The notes under the pieces were generated by a model. The model was given only the letters and a program-made list of their open reading frames with translations. It did not search any database and was not told the origin of the DNA. DNA of 64,000 bases from Homarus americanus. Lineage: Eukaryota > Arthropoda > Malacostraca > Decapoda > Nephropidae. The position numbers were made by a program, and so were the translations under genes. This document shows, one piece after another, positions 42,060 through 52,402 of this stretch (the first letter of the stretch is position 1; every line of letters starts with the position of its first letter). The stretch is taken from the NCBI RefSeq assembly GCF_018991925.1, contig NW_024756914.1, positions 6,841,373 through 6,905,372 of the forward strand. The letters run 5' to 3'.

Positions 42060-43030
42060 ACATACCAAGCTTCCTCCTCCTCCTACTGCTACTACTACGG
42101 ATAATGAACCCATTGGCGACACCCGGCAGCCCTCCACGAATCCCTCCATCCCTCCCTCCATCCCTCCCAGGTCCCTCCCAGGTCCCTCCTCCTCGCAAAA
42201 TCCTTTACAATCGAACGAGTTCCATCAAATCACCCCCTACACACAGTAAAAACCCTGTGTTCCTCTCCCTCTCGTTCCAATCTTCCCTGAGCTCCTGACA
42301 CTTCTCCTCTGTGTGTGTGTGGTGTTCTCTCCCTCCCTACCTTCCTTCCTCCCTCCCTCCCCTTTCCTCTCCCTCTCTCCCTCTTGCTCTCCTGCCAGTT
42401 TCTCTTTTCAATTTATCACGGCCCCTGTTATTAATGACGTCACATTGATGGTACTGTTCACTGTTTACGTTCACGAGGTCTCTCTCTCTCTCTTATTCTT
42501 TCTCTCTCCTCTGTTTATTGCTCAGTTAAATACACCATCTCTCACCCCCCTCCACACACACACACACTCTCTCTTCTCTCACCCTCCCTCTCTCCTCTCT
42601 TCACTCACCAAGGCGCCACGCCGTCTGGGGCGGCTTCCTCCCACCTCCCCTTAGCCTCCCCACCCCGCCTCTCCCATTACTCTCAGCGTCCTCATACCTC
42701 TTTCCAACGCTCTCCTTCCTCCTCCTCCTCCTCCTCAGTTCCTTCCGCTCTCCTCCTTCTCCTTCCTTACTGCTTTCCTCCTCTTCCTGCCCTTCCTCTC
42801 TTCTCTTCCTCCTCCCTTCCTTCTGCTTTTCCTCCTCCCGTCCTTCTGCTCTCCTCCTCTTCCTCTTCTCCCTCTGTTCTCTTTCCCCATCCTCCTCTTC
42901 CTCATCTACCTCCTCCTCCCCCCTTCCCTCCGCTCTCCCCAAACTCTCACACAACTTGGCGTTCTCTCTCTTTCCTCTCCTCCACCACCTCTCTCCTCTC
43001 TAGTCTTTCCCCCTCCTCCTCCTCCTCCTC
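42060..43030. repeat. Polypyrimidine block with short unique inserts
   Basis: CCTCC/CTTCC text interrupted by unique DNA at 42190-42300 and 42405-42480. The second insert contains TGACGTCA at 42435-42442. (CCT)n lies at 43013-43036. It follows the polypurine block, forming a large purine-to-pyrimidine switch. Confidence 0.88.
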
Positions 43031-43036
43031 CTCCTC

Positions 43037-43724
43037 GTCTCTTTGTTTACTCTCTCCGTCGCTCTCTCTTCTCATTTTCTCCCATTCTCCCTCAGCTCTC
43101 ATCTTTACCTCTTGCCCTATCTCCTCTTTAATCCTTACCGCTATCTCCCAAATTCGTTATAAAAGCTCAGAGGTGAAAATGAGAAGAACAAAAAAGGGAA
43201 TTGTTTTTTCGTTATCCGCTGCTTTGTTTTGATTCTCCAAATTCGCTCAGCAGCATGACGTTTATTTCTTCATTACTACAGGTCTCATACCTGATGATAG
43301 AGATGGGGAGATAACAAAGATAAGAAGGAGAAAAGAAAAGAGAGAGAGACGAAAGAATATCGAAAGAGAAGAGAAGATAAGAATGAGAATAGAGGGAGAA
43401 ACTAGAAGAAAAAAGTAAAACAAAAAGCGAAGTAAAAAGATCACACAAAATTGAGAAGAGGAAGAAGAGGAGCCAGGGAGAGTAGTGAAAGAGACAGCAG
43501 GGAGGAAGGGGATCCAGGGAGGGTGCTGGAAGAGACAGGATGGAGGAAGGAGGCCCAGGGAGGGTACTGGAAGGGAGGGAAGGAGAGGGTCCAGGTGGGT
43601 GTACTGCAAGAGAGAGAGAGAGGTCTTCTAGTTGAACTCCGGCGTACTTGATTACAAAGTTTTAGGGGGGATTGAAGCCCTGTGATGGTGGTTTTGCTTA
43701 GCGCGGGTGATACAAGATCCCCGT
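43037..43724. other. Mixed unique and purine-biased sequence
   Basis: AGAGAAGA-type text at 43300-43460, then four units of GGAGGGTNCTGGAAGNGA (about 43500-43600). No gene is supported. Confidence 0.5.
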
Positions 43725-44530
43725 ACGCTGTTTTGGAGGGTCTACAGTGAGTGTGTTCGGTGCTGTGGCTGTTTTAGAGGGTCTACAGTGAGTGTGTTCG
43801 GCACTGTAGCTGTTTTGGAGGGTCTACAGTGAGTGTGTTCGGTGCTGTGGCTGTTTTGGAGGGTCTACAGTGAGTGTGTTCGGTGCTGTAGCTGTTTTGG
43901 AGGGTCTACAGTGAGTGTGTTCGGCACTGTAGCTGTTTTGGAGTTGTCTGTGAGTGTGTTCGGTGCTGTGGCTGTTTTGGGAGCGTCTACAGTGAGTGTG
44001 TTCGGTGCTGTGGCTGTTTTGGAGCTGGGATACAGGAGTTTGTCTGGTGCTGTGGCTGTTTGTTGGTGCTGTGGCTGTTTTGGAGGGTCTACAGTGAGTG
44101 TGTTCGGTGCTGTAGCTGTTTTGGGAGGGTCTACAGTGAGTGTGTTCGGTGCTGTGGCTGTTTTAGAGGGTCTACAGTGAGTGTGTTCGGTGCTGTGGTT
44201 GTTTTGGAGGATCTACAGTGAGTGTGTTCGGTACAGTAGCTGTTTTGGAGGGTCTACAGTGAGTGTGTTCGGTGCGTGGCTGTTTTGGGAGGGTCTACAG
44301 TGAGTGTGTTCGGTACTGTAGCTGTTTTGGAGGGTCTACAGTGAGTGTGTTCGGTGCTGTGGCTGTTTTAGAGGGTCTACAGTGAGTGTGTTCGGTGCTG
44401 TGGCTGTTTTGGAGGGTCTACAGTGAGTGTGTTCGGTGCTGTGGCTGTTTTGGAGGGTCTACAGTGAGTGTGTTCGGTGCTGTGGCTGTTTTGGAGGGTC
44501 TACAGTGAGTGTGTTCGGTGCTGTGGCCAT
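43725..44530 (+). repeat. 41-bp minisatellite, GTGTGTTCGGTGCTGTGGCT core
   Basis: About 20 units, each continuing GTTTTGGAGGGTCTACAGTGA. Variants are mostly CTGTAGCT versus CTGTGGCT and GGCACTG versus GGTGCTG. The open plus frame (VFGAVAVLEG-type) is a repeat translation. High copy similarity implies recent expansion. Confidence 0.96.
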
Positions 44531-44536
44531 TTTATA

Positions 44537-44565
44537 ATCTGTCTGTCTGTCTGTCTGTCTGTCTC
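44537..44565 (+). repeat. (CTGT)n short run
   Basis: Six to seven units directly after the 41-bp array. Confidence 0.92.
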
Positions 44566-44940
44566 TCAGCCATTTATTATTTACATATTCATTCGGTTAT
44601 GAAGCGCAAAGTCATAGAGGAAATCCGATTAACTGTGTATGAAATCCGTTTGTGTGAGATAATACCGCCTGAATGTGTATACCTTAGTTTAAATGTGTAT
44701 AGAATGTACATACGTCGGTTTATATATGTTTGATTGTATATATACACCAGTTGTAGTTGATATGAATTTGTATATTTTATAGACTTGGTTTATATGTGAG
44801 GTTTATATTAGATCTTTGTAGTTTATTGGTTTGATCTTTTTGGGGGATGTATGAAGCAATGGTCAAGGGTTCGAAGCCCGGTAGGAGTGGAGGATTGAGT
44901 ACCTGTTCGAAACAATGGTATTGGTTCGTGCTGGTTCACT
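44566..44940. other. AT-rich unique sequence with a B-box-like word
   Basis: Near 44870 the plus strand reads caagggttcgaagcccgg, a perfect B-box, without a tRNA-like 5' half. It may be a SINE remnant. No gene seen. Confidence 0.35.

Positions 44941-44942
<2 letters not shown>

Positions 44943-45006
<64 letters not shown>
44943..45006. repeat. (GA)n microsatellite
   Basis: A pure AG run of about 64 bp. Confidence 0.97.
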
Positions 45007-45010
<4 letters not shown>

Positions 45011-45486
45011 ATCAGAAATTGATCCTGACCGTGTTTAAGGCTGAATAGGTCATACGCCTGGAAGCACCACAGCACCACCTTCAGTCTGGCAGCCCGGAAA
45101 AACTATCGTACTGTTAATAAACACAGATGCAAAAAAATAAATGGTTGTCAATATCCTCAAATACTCTTAATTCTTTCTCTCAAAATGCATCATCAAATTC
45201 TCAATACCCTTTTTTATATTATGATCAATATTACACCAAAATATGATCACTTGGTTATATTTTTTTAGAAGAAGGTAATTACTTTTATCATTTATACCTT
45301 GTTTAATGCATTACCTTTATCACTAAAGCAACAGAGTCAATATATAAATAGATACTTAAAGCTGTCAGCGATTGTGTGGTACCTGAATATACTTAAACAA
45401 CAACGATAATCACAGTCCCCTAGGCAAAAAAAGAATCGGGACACCCAAAGATTGAAATATAAAGAAACAAAACAATGAATTAATGT
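45007..45486. other. AT-rich unique sequence, no gene
   Basis: No periodicity or frame worth reporting. Confidence 0.6.
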
Positions 45487-45834
45487 GAACAATTGAGCAT
45501 TAGTTGTGTTGGATGCTCTGTGTTGTGTATAAAGTCGTTGTGTTGGCAGCACTGTATAAACGAGTACCTTACGTTACAGTTGAGGAAGTGAAGGCGATCC
45601 AGTGCAGTGCCACAAATGATATTATCTCAACAAAAGAATTTACCCTAACACATACACCAAGAACAATTGAGCATTAGTTGTGTTGGCAGCTCTGTGTTGT
45701 GTATAAAGTCGTTGTGTTGGCAGCACTGTATAAACGAGTACCTTACGTTACAGTTGAGGAAGTGAAGGCGATCCAGTACAGTGCCACAAATGATATTATC
45801 TCAACAAAGGTATTTACCCTAACACATACACCAA
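45487..45834. repeat. 174-bp head-to-tail duplication
   Basis: 45487-45660 and 45661-45834 are both exactly 174 bp and differ at only a few positions (ggatgctc/ggcagctc, agtgcagt/agtacagt, aaagaatt/aaggtatt). The next bases, gaacat, begin a third copy that stops. The unit is of ordinary complexity, with no simple repeat. Confidence 0.95.
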
Positions 45835-46216
45835 GAACATTAGTCACCTGGCACTAAACCCACCAACAAAATTAATTAAACGAAAATTAGGTAATTATCA
45901 CCTTAATATATCGCACCACTTCATTACAACATAAAGCAATTAGTGTACGTGAAGACCCTTAATTACCTGGCCGTCTTACATCGCTCACTAATAACACGAG
46001 TCATTTAATATCTCACGCGCCTCTAAATATCACTAATTAAAACCCTTGTCTTACGTTGGCTGCATCATATTAAAAGGTAATTATATTATCTCACATACAT
46101 ACACCTGTAGGTACAAAGCCATTAATGACTTTTACAGGTAAGGATCACTAATTATAAAGGTATTTTCAAGGCTTTCTTCTAATAATATGAGGCCGTTTAA
46201 TCTATCAAATTCCTCT
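45835..46216. other. AT-rich unique sequence
   Basis: Contains cacctgtaggtacaaag...ttttacag|gtaagg at about 46110-46140, a 27-nt exon look-alike on the plus strand judged too short. No gene. Confidence 0.5.
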
Positions 46217-46232
46217 GGATCACGTGATAGCC

Positions 46233-46265
<33 letters not shown>
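46217..46265. repeat. (GA)n microsatellite
   Basis: A pure AG run of about 48 bp. Confidence 0.97.
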
Positions 46266-46286
<21 letters not shown>

Positions 46287-46319
46287 ACCAAAAACTAGAA
46301 AAAAAGGGGAGCTATTTGA

Positions 46320-46600
46320 CCAAATTAGCAGGGTCTAGTTATCAGCTGAGATCCTCCACATTTTCGTCTCCAATCCGCTTCTAATCTCTGACTGAGGAAC
46401 CTTCGCCCCTTCTTCCTGGCAGAGCGACGTCAGCAGTTCCTCCTCGTGGGGTGGCTGACGGGGGCGGCAGCTGACAGATTCCAGCGCTTCACTTTAATAT
46501 CCATTTAGCACCATTATAAAATAAAATATTTAGTCAGCACTTAGCATTGAACAGCTGACGCCGTGCTGGGGACCCCGGGCTGACGTGCCGTTAAAGTCGA
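46320..46600. other. GC-richer unique island
   Basis: CpG-containing DNA. The plus strand has cgccccttcttcctggcag at about 46423, a strong acceptor look-alike, followed by RRQQFLLVGWLTGAAADRFQ and a stop. The minus strand is open for 52 codons, including HEEELLTSLCQEEGAK. With both strands open, neither is assigned. Confidence 0.3.
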
Positions 46601-46601
46601 T

Positions 46602-46638
<37 letters not shown>

Positions 46639-46639
46639 T
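46601..46639. repeat. (GA)n microsatellite
   Basis: AG run of about 38 bp with one AAA break, immediately 5' of the retroelement. Confidence 0.95.
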
Positions 46640-46679
46640 CACAGTCTTCTAAGAGGACAGTCTCAGAAACCGGGTCAAT

Positions 46680-48650
46680 TAAGTGTTGGTACACAAATGC
46701 CACAAGTCTAGTATTAAGACTGATGTATTGAGCGCATATGTGAACACAAAACAACCAGACATCATTGGCATTAGCAAGTCCTGGGTCGAGATGTTGTGTC
46801 TCAGGGTGAACTTTATTTAACAGGTTATCATCCACCACTAATGACGAGCTAAACGATATGGGATCATCCGAGTCTATTTAGTGTGATTGGAGAGCTCAAA
46901 ACTAAAGCAATCTGACAGTAAGTGTGTGCTATAGGGACGATTCAGCCTCGGAGGAGGAAGCAGCATATCTCCAAAGAGTCATCCAGACAGCATCCAGAAC
47001 ACAAACCCTCATCAAGGGAGACTTTAATAATGAGACAATAGACTGGGTGAATCTTACCACACAAGCCGAGGGAAAAGAATTCCTTGATCTCATTCAAGAC
47101 TCATTCCTCACACAATACGAGACGGAATCCACGAGGGGAGACGACATTCTAGATTTAGTTTTGACGACTGGGGAGGCTATGGTGGACAAAGGTTCACTTA
47201 AGGTGGGAAACTAACTCCGACCAGCGACCTCTACATACTAAGATGGAATACAATCTTCGAGAGTTGAGAGAAAGTAGTTGAGGAGGAATACTATGACTTT
47301 AACGACGTAGATTACCAACTCATGAGTGACAAACCACAGAGAATTAACTGGTAGGAAATCTTTAGAGAGGAGGTAGACATTGACACATCAATGCAAAGCT
47401 TCATAGAAATTCTTCAGTTAACAGTAGAAGAACGTATACCCCGGAAAACAAAGAGAAGAGGGAATAACACCAGCTGGCTCTAGGGAAGCCTATAAGCAAA
47501 AAAATCCGGAAGTGGAAGAAATACCGGACCTCAGGGCATCACGTGTATTATGTTGTATACAAAAGAGTCCTAAATATAGCCAATTAGGAAATTAGATCAA
47601 CCAAACGGTAGTTCGAGATGAAATTAACCCAAAACATTAGTATGCCAGAAGTAAAATGGCAACGGAGGATACTGTCGGTCCTCTGAAGGCTGAAAACAAC
47701 GTGGCCCTGGAGGGTGACAGACATACAGCTGATACCTTAAAGGAATACTTTCCATCATTATTTACACAAGAGACGATGGGTAACATGCCAGTACCTCAGA
47801 GAATGTATACCTCAGGGGTGGAAAATGAATTAAGAGAGATGGCAATTACAGACGATATCATCAAAAGGAGTGGACGGAGCACAGACCAAGGTGATAATGG
47901 AGGTGGCAAACGAGATTTACGGTAAAGTGCCTAAGGACTGGAAATAAGCCAACGTCACCCCGGTATACAAGAAGGGCAGGAAAAGTGCACCAGAAACTAC
48001 AGGCCTAACATCACACTTTAGGCAAACTCTGAGAAAATTTTGAGAGACGTCATCAGTCTACACCTGGCCGAACCCAGTCTTATCAACGTCTCACAACACG
48101 GCTTCTTGGAAAGAAAATCCTGTCTGATAAACTTACTCACGTTCCTTGAAACGGTTACAGAATATGTGGACCAAGGCACGACTAGACTCAAGGTTCAGGC
48201 ACATGACATCACAGGCAAAATATTAATGTGGATTAACAACTGGATCGAAGACAGGCAACAAAGAGTGGTAATAAATGAAGTACATTCTAAATAGAAAAGT
48301 GTTATCAGTGGAGTACCACAAGGCTCTTTCCTTAGACCCACCATGTTTGTGATCTACATTAACGACATAGATGAAAACATATCGAGCCATATTGTCAAGT
48401 TTGCAGGACGACACGGAAGTATTTCGGAAAGTGACAAGTCAGGACGATGTTGTGACAATGCAGAAAGATCTGAAGGAGCTATTCAGTGGGTCTTGAGAGA
48501 GTTCGGCTTAAGAATTATGTAAAAATGGCATAAAGGAATTCATAGTTACAGAAGTTGATTGAGCTAATGATATGCAAAAGTTACTATTTAAAAAATCACT
48601 GGATCAAGAAAATTTACCGAGTGATTTTATACAGCACGGGAAGTAACGGC
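46680..48650 (+). mobile_element. Decayed CR1-like non-LTR retrotransposon
   Basis: A heavily mutated copy in element order. The endonuclease region has TDVLSAYVNTKQPDIIGIS (about 46705-46765), CYRDDSASEEEAAYLQRV (from 46927), the GDFNN motif (about 47010-47030) and ILDLVLTTGEAMVD (about 47145). A linker with many stops follows (47216-47660), then MATEDTVGPLKAENN (47656). The RT region has ANVTPVYKKGRKSAPE (about 47950), ISLHLAEPSLINVSQHGF (48053) and INNWIEDRQQRVVINEVHS (48232). SGVPQGS and FVIYINDID lie at about 48310-48370. Expected full length for this clade is several kb, so about 2 kb implies internal losses. Multiple stops and frame shifts mean it encodes nothing today. Clade call is from family knowledge. 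Confidence 0.85.
48040..48500 (+). pseudogene. Reverse-transcriptase remnant of the CR1-like element
   Basis: Palm-domain pieces are visible, but two active-site segments are damaged. The segment between EYVDQG (about 48175) and the following KVQAHDITGKI lacks the stretch that normally holds the first catalytic aspartate (the family's YLDFxKAFD region), so a deletion is inferred. The FADD motif at about 48402 carries an extra G (gcaggacgac), shifting frame at the catalytic aspartate pair. SGVPQGS is intact. Confidence 0.7.
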
Positions 48651-48789
48651 GACCCTCTCCTTAACCTTTACGAACACTTGTACTCTTAACTAACAGGAAC
48701 ATCTATGCTACTAACGATGTTTTAAGTTAACACCTGAAACAATTACTTGTCCATTATGTCATAATAAGAGAAGCAAAAGGAGTACTCAC

Positions 48790-48854
48790 CTTGCCCTGGT
48801 GGTAGAGGAAGCCTTGGCATCACCCGTCTTGTCTTGGACCAGGGACCATCATCC
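48790..48854 (-). CDS. Candidate 65-nt internal exon, unknown gene
   Basis: On the minus strand the acceptor reads catgattgttgtttcag and the donor GGCAAG|gtgagtact, the best donor in the window. The 65-nt segment has only one open frame, entering in phase 2 and leaving in phase 1. It reads DDGPWSKTRRVMPRLP then LPPGQ, basic and proline-rich. Composition is ordinary and it is not part of the neighbouring retroelement. Its exit phase fits the entry phase of the candidates at 31761-31840, 8729-8979 and 4901-4990. No family recognised. Chance occurrence is possible because the segment is short. Confidence 0.4.
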
Positions 48855-49365
48855 CTGAAACAACAATCATGAATGAGGCCACAGTTCTGCTTTCATTACT
48901 TTAATTATATACAACTTTATTGATATTTAAACCCAAATTTTATAAACAGTAACACAAGAGATGGTGGATACTTCCATCCCTCAACAAGGAACAATACAAC
49001 TCCTTCATATAACTTATCACAGTGAAACCCAACAAGTAATAATGGTCCCAACCCCAAGGAGTAACTCATTCACAAACCGACACTGACAACCTGGCGCTGT
49101 GGTTCTTATTTGTTTAACTATGAATAATTTTCTACAACATTTCCTCATAAATGAGTTATGCCTAATAGTGATGGATGCCACGTCTGCATCCATGGAGTAT
49201 TTGCTAAATTTTCACCTCCACACTCCCTCCCTTACCCTGGTTGTGTCCACCATTCATCTCACATGTCTACCTTAAGTGAACAGTCTTTCTTTATAGGCTA
49301 GGCACCATGTTGTTTAACTGGAGGACTTACAGGTTCACAGCGGCTCATTCTGATTACCGAGGACG
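48855..49365. other. AT-rich unique sequence, no gene
   Basis: A plus-strand acceptor look-alike, cagtctttctttatag (about 49290), is followed by 31 open codons (MLFNWRTYRFTAAHSDYRG) running into the 23-bp array. Not accepted as coding. Confidence 0.4.
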
Positions 49366-49369
49366 CTCA

Positions 49370-49665
49370 CACTCACACCAATATTGTACATGACATGACA
49401 CCAATATTGTACATGACATGACACCAATATTGTACATGACATGACACCAATATTGTACATGACATGACACCAATATTGTACATAACATGACACCAATATT
49501 GTACATGACATGACACCAATATTGTACATGACATGACACCAATATTGTACATGACATGACAACAATATTATACATGACATGACACGAATATTGCACATGA
49601 TATGACACGAATATTGCACACATGATATGACACGAATATTGCACGTGGTATAAGCCAAGTATTGC
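49370..49665. repeat. 23-bp minisatellite ACATGACATGACACCAATAT
   Basis: About 13 units, the unit continuing TGT. Right-end units carry CACGAATATTGCACATGATAT. Each unit also contains a CCAAT. A 23-bp unit read in triplets repeats every 69 nt and is open on the minus strand by chance. Confidence 0.95.
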
Positions 49666-49754
49666 ACATTACCTAACAGTCTACTACTCTCACAAGACAT
49701 ATCATGACTACCTACTTCCCCTCTTTATCACTTCTCGCTACACCTCCTTCCATG

Positions 49755-49759
<5 letters not shown>

Positions 49760-49789
<30 letters not shown>

Positions 49790-49790
49790 A
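49760..49790. repeat. (CT)n microsatellite
   Basis: A pure CT run of about 30 bp. Confidence 0.95.
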
Positions 49791-49828
49791 TTGAAAGAGA
49801 GTCAAACATTTTATATATTTCCTTTCAG

Positions 49829-49945
49829 CTTTCTACCGTCCTGCCTCGGAGCTTCATTCCGTCTCGAAGCTTCAGACTCGCGCCAACACAAACATATGAT
49901 CAACTTATAAAAGGTTCATAACGAAGATGGTGATTCGCTTGGCAG
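49829..49945 (+). CDS. Candidate 5'-type exon with start codon, unknown
   Basis: On the plus strand a good acceptor (tatatatttcctttcag) and a good donor (TTGGCAG|gtgagg) bound 117 nt. All frames contain stops before the end. However, an ATG at 49927 in favourable context (gaagATGG) opens a frame MVIRLA leaving in phase 1. This fits a 5' UTR exon carrying the start codon, or chance. No downstream plus-strand exon was found to pair with it. Confidence 0.2.
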
Positions 49946-50074
49946 GTGAGGCAGGGTTCACTCAGCCCAGTGGCGCGTCACTGTGTTGACTCAGCGCTGA
50001 TCCGATGATTAGCGAGTCCCTGATCTTGTTAATCAGGTGCAAAGTATGATGGTGGATTGACTCCGGGCGCTGGG

Positions 50075-50530
50075 CTGGGACACGGGAGGTAGGAGAGGTG
50101 CTGGCTGGGACACGGGAGGTAGGAGAGGTGCTGGCTGGGACACGGGAGGTGGGAGAGGTGCTGGCTGGGACACGGGAGGTGGGAGGTGCTGGCTGGGACA
50201 CGGAGGTGGGGTGAGGTGCTGGCAGGGGACAGGGGTGGGAGAGGTGCTGGCTCAGGACTGGGGGACAGGTGAGGTGCTGGCTGGGACACGGGAGGTGGGA
50301 GGTGCTGGCTGGGACAGGAGGCAGGTGAGGTGCTGGCTGGGACACGGGAGGTGGGAGAGGTGCTGGCTGGGACACAGGGAGGTGGGAGGAGGTGCTGGCT
50401 GGGACACAGGGAGGTGGGTGAGGTGCTGGCTGGGACACGGGAGGTGGGAGGTGCTGGCTGGGACACGGGAGGTGGGAGGGGCTGGCTGGGACACGGGAGG
50501 TGGGAGAGGTGCTGGCTGGGACAATGGGGG
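50075..50530 (+). repeat. 30-bp minisatellite GCTGGCTGGGACACGGGAGG
   Basis: About 15 units, each continuing TGGGAGAGGT with small indels. The Gln/Pro/Ser-rich minus frame and the Gly/Trp-rich plus frame are repeat translations. Confidence 0.95.
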
Positions 50531-50870
50531 GGGAGGAGAATATATGCCGTGGAATACCAAGAAACAGAAAGTGATACAGCGTTAACGTCTAACTCAATAT
50601 GATACAAGTTTCTCTCCGTGAAAGTTGTCGAGGAGAAAGTTTGTTCAATAGAACAAAATTGATGGGAAATAAGGTAAAAGTTTTAGATAAAGTTGGAAAC
50701 TGAATCAAAGGTAACGATGTGGTTGTATGTATTTTCTTAATAAACGATGAAAGAAAGTATACAGTATGTCTTATCAAAATAGTTTATATACACCGTAGAG
50801 TTCTGTGTCTGTCAGTAATACATTATTTACGTATTTTACGATAAACTGTTGATATGGTAATGTATGGATT
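50531..50870. other. AT-rich unique sequence, no gene
   Basis: No frame or motif supported. Confidence 0.55.
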
Positions 50871-50878
50871 AGAAATTC

Positions 50879-50925
50879 AAGATGGCGTCAGTCTTCTTCC
50901 GGTGGCGGCTAGATTATTGACGTAA
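50879..50925 (+). promoter_or_regulatory. YY1, ETS and CRE motif cluster
   Basis: Within 47 bp: AAGATGGCG (YY1-type, 50879-50887), TTCCGG (ETS core, 50897-50902) and TGACGTAA (CRE-type, 50918-50925). GGCGGC lies between the last two. These motifs commonly co-occur in TATA-less housekeeping promoters. No downstream gene is identified, so promoter activity is inferred. Confidence 0.35.
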
Positions 50926-50954
50926 CAGGAGTAAAGAAACACACACTAGCTTTG

Positions 50955-51015
50955 TTCAGTGGAGGTGTTCAGTGGTGGTGTTCAGTGTTCAGTGGAGGTG
51001 TTCAGTGGAGGTGGT
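50955..51015 (+). repeat. GTTCAGTGGAGGT repeat
   Basis: Five 7-13-bp units of ttcagtggaggtg. Confidence 0.9.
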
Positions 51016-51181
51016 GTTCCGTGATGCCATAGAGCGTGTTGGAGATTACTTGATATTTTAATAGAGAAAAATAGAGTCTGATTGAAAGCATAAAGATACA
51101 TACGTTAATTTTGCCTCATTATATTTTGTTTGGTATAATGAAAGGCAGACCTTCATTATCATATATCTTGGTCAAGTCACA

Positions 51182-51185
<4 letters not shown>

Positions 51186-51224
<39 letters not shown>

Positions 51225-51356
51225 AATTAGCTACTAAATCGGCCATTTTTCATTACCCTTTACCCTTTCATCACTCCTCCTCTTCTCCCTTCCCTCCCCT
51301 CGCCTTCCTTCTTCCTTCCTTCCTTCCTTCCTTCCTTCCTTCTTCCTTCTTCCTCT
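51186..51356. repeat. (CT)n and (CCTT)n tracts
   Basis: (CT)n at 51186-51220 and (TTCC)n at about 51308-51352. Confidence 0.93.
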
Positions 51357-51479
51357 CTAGTAAAAAATATTCTCAACATATAATAAGTAAAAAAATACAA
51401 AAAATAAACAAATACAACAAATAAACAATCAAGCAAATAAACAAGTAAATACACAGACAAACAAAAGATAGATGATTAA
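51357..51479. repeat. A-rich degenerate (AAAC/AAAT) lead-in
   Basis: aaataaacaaatacaac text leading into the AAAT array. Confidence 0.75.
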
Positions 51480-51702
51480 ATAAATAAATAGATAAACAAG
51501 AAAGTAAATAAATAAATAAATAAAATTAAATAAATAAAAAAACAAGAAAATTAAAAATAAATAAAATAAATAAATAAATAAAATAAATAAATAAACAAGT
51601 AAATAAATAAATAAAATAAAATAAATAAATAAGCAAGAAAGTAAATAAATAAATAAATAAATAAAATAAAATAAATAAATACATAAAATAAATAAAATGA
51701 AT
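51480..51702. repeat. (AAAT)n array
   Basis: Nearly continuous TAAA units with occasional CAAG, about 220 bp. Confidence 0.95.
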
Positions 51703-51856
51703 AGAAATAATTTGGTGAGTGGGCAGCCTCCTGACCACCAAGATGGCCGTGTCTGCGTTATGAGAGCTTGGGCGATAAATCTCCAACGCCCGGGAGATAT
51801 ATATTCAGCTTACCAGCGATAAATCGAGCGACCAGGGTGGGTGGCCCGTTGAAATT

Positions 51857-51857
<1 letters not shown>
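51703..51857. other. Unique segment with AAGATGGCC
   Basis: A second YY1-like word, AAGATGGCC, lies at about 51739. Its ATG is in good context but opens only six codons. On the minus strand tttatcgctg|gtaagc resembles a donor without an acceptor. Confidence 0.3.
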
Positions 51858-51922
<65 letters not shown>

Positions 51923-52016
51923 ACCCATCTCTGTCTGTCTCGATTTCTGTCTGTTTCTCTTGGTCTATCTCTCTCTTTACCTGTCTGTCTGTCTGTCTAT
52001 CTGTCTGTCTGTCTGT
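51858..52016. repeat. (CT)n and (CTGT)n tracts
   Basis: (CT)n at 51858-51921 with one break, degenerate CTGT, then (CTGT)n at about 51981-52014. Confidence 0.93.
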
Positions 52017-52320
52017 GGAAACGGAAAAAGCTACAATAAACATGCCAGAAAGATGATAATTGAGTAATAAGAATAAACGACGAAGAGAATAAGGAAGCGT
52101 GAAATAAGAGAAGATAAAACTAGCCAGAACGAGATGCATAAAGAACGAATAAAAGGAAGACGAAAGAGGGAACGAATGATAGATAGAAGAAAAATACGGA
52201 TAATAAAGAACAGTAGTGAAGGTAGGGAGAGAGAAAAAAAATACGAAACTACAAAGGAATGAATAAAAGAGAGATGGATGGAAAATGAAAGGAGATAGCT
52301 TTGAAAGACATCTGACAAGA
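52017..52320. other. A-rich unique sequence, no gene
   Basis: gaataagaa and agagagaaaa flavoured DNA. Nothing supported. Confidence 0.55.
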
Positions 52321-52363
52321 AAGGAAGGAAGGAAGGAAGGAAGGAAGGAAGGAAGGAAGGAAA
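52321..52363 (+). repeat. (GGAA)n run
   Basis: Ten AAGG units. Confidence 0.95.
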
Positions 52364-52402
52364 AGAAGGAGGAGAAAAAATCATGAATGTTTTAAAGAAG
52401 GA

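Noticed and set aside
41241..42161. 306-residue Ser/Pro/Leu frame
   Set aside because: Polypurine minisatellite artefact.
44866..44890. tRNA gene suspected from GGTTCGAAGCC
   Set aside because: No A-box, acceptor stem or anticodon arm can be built.
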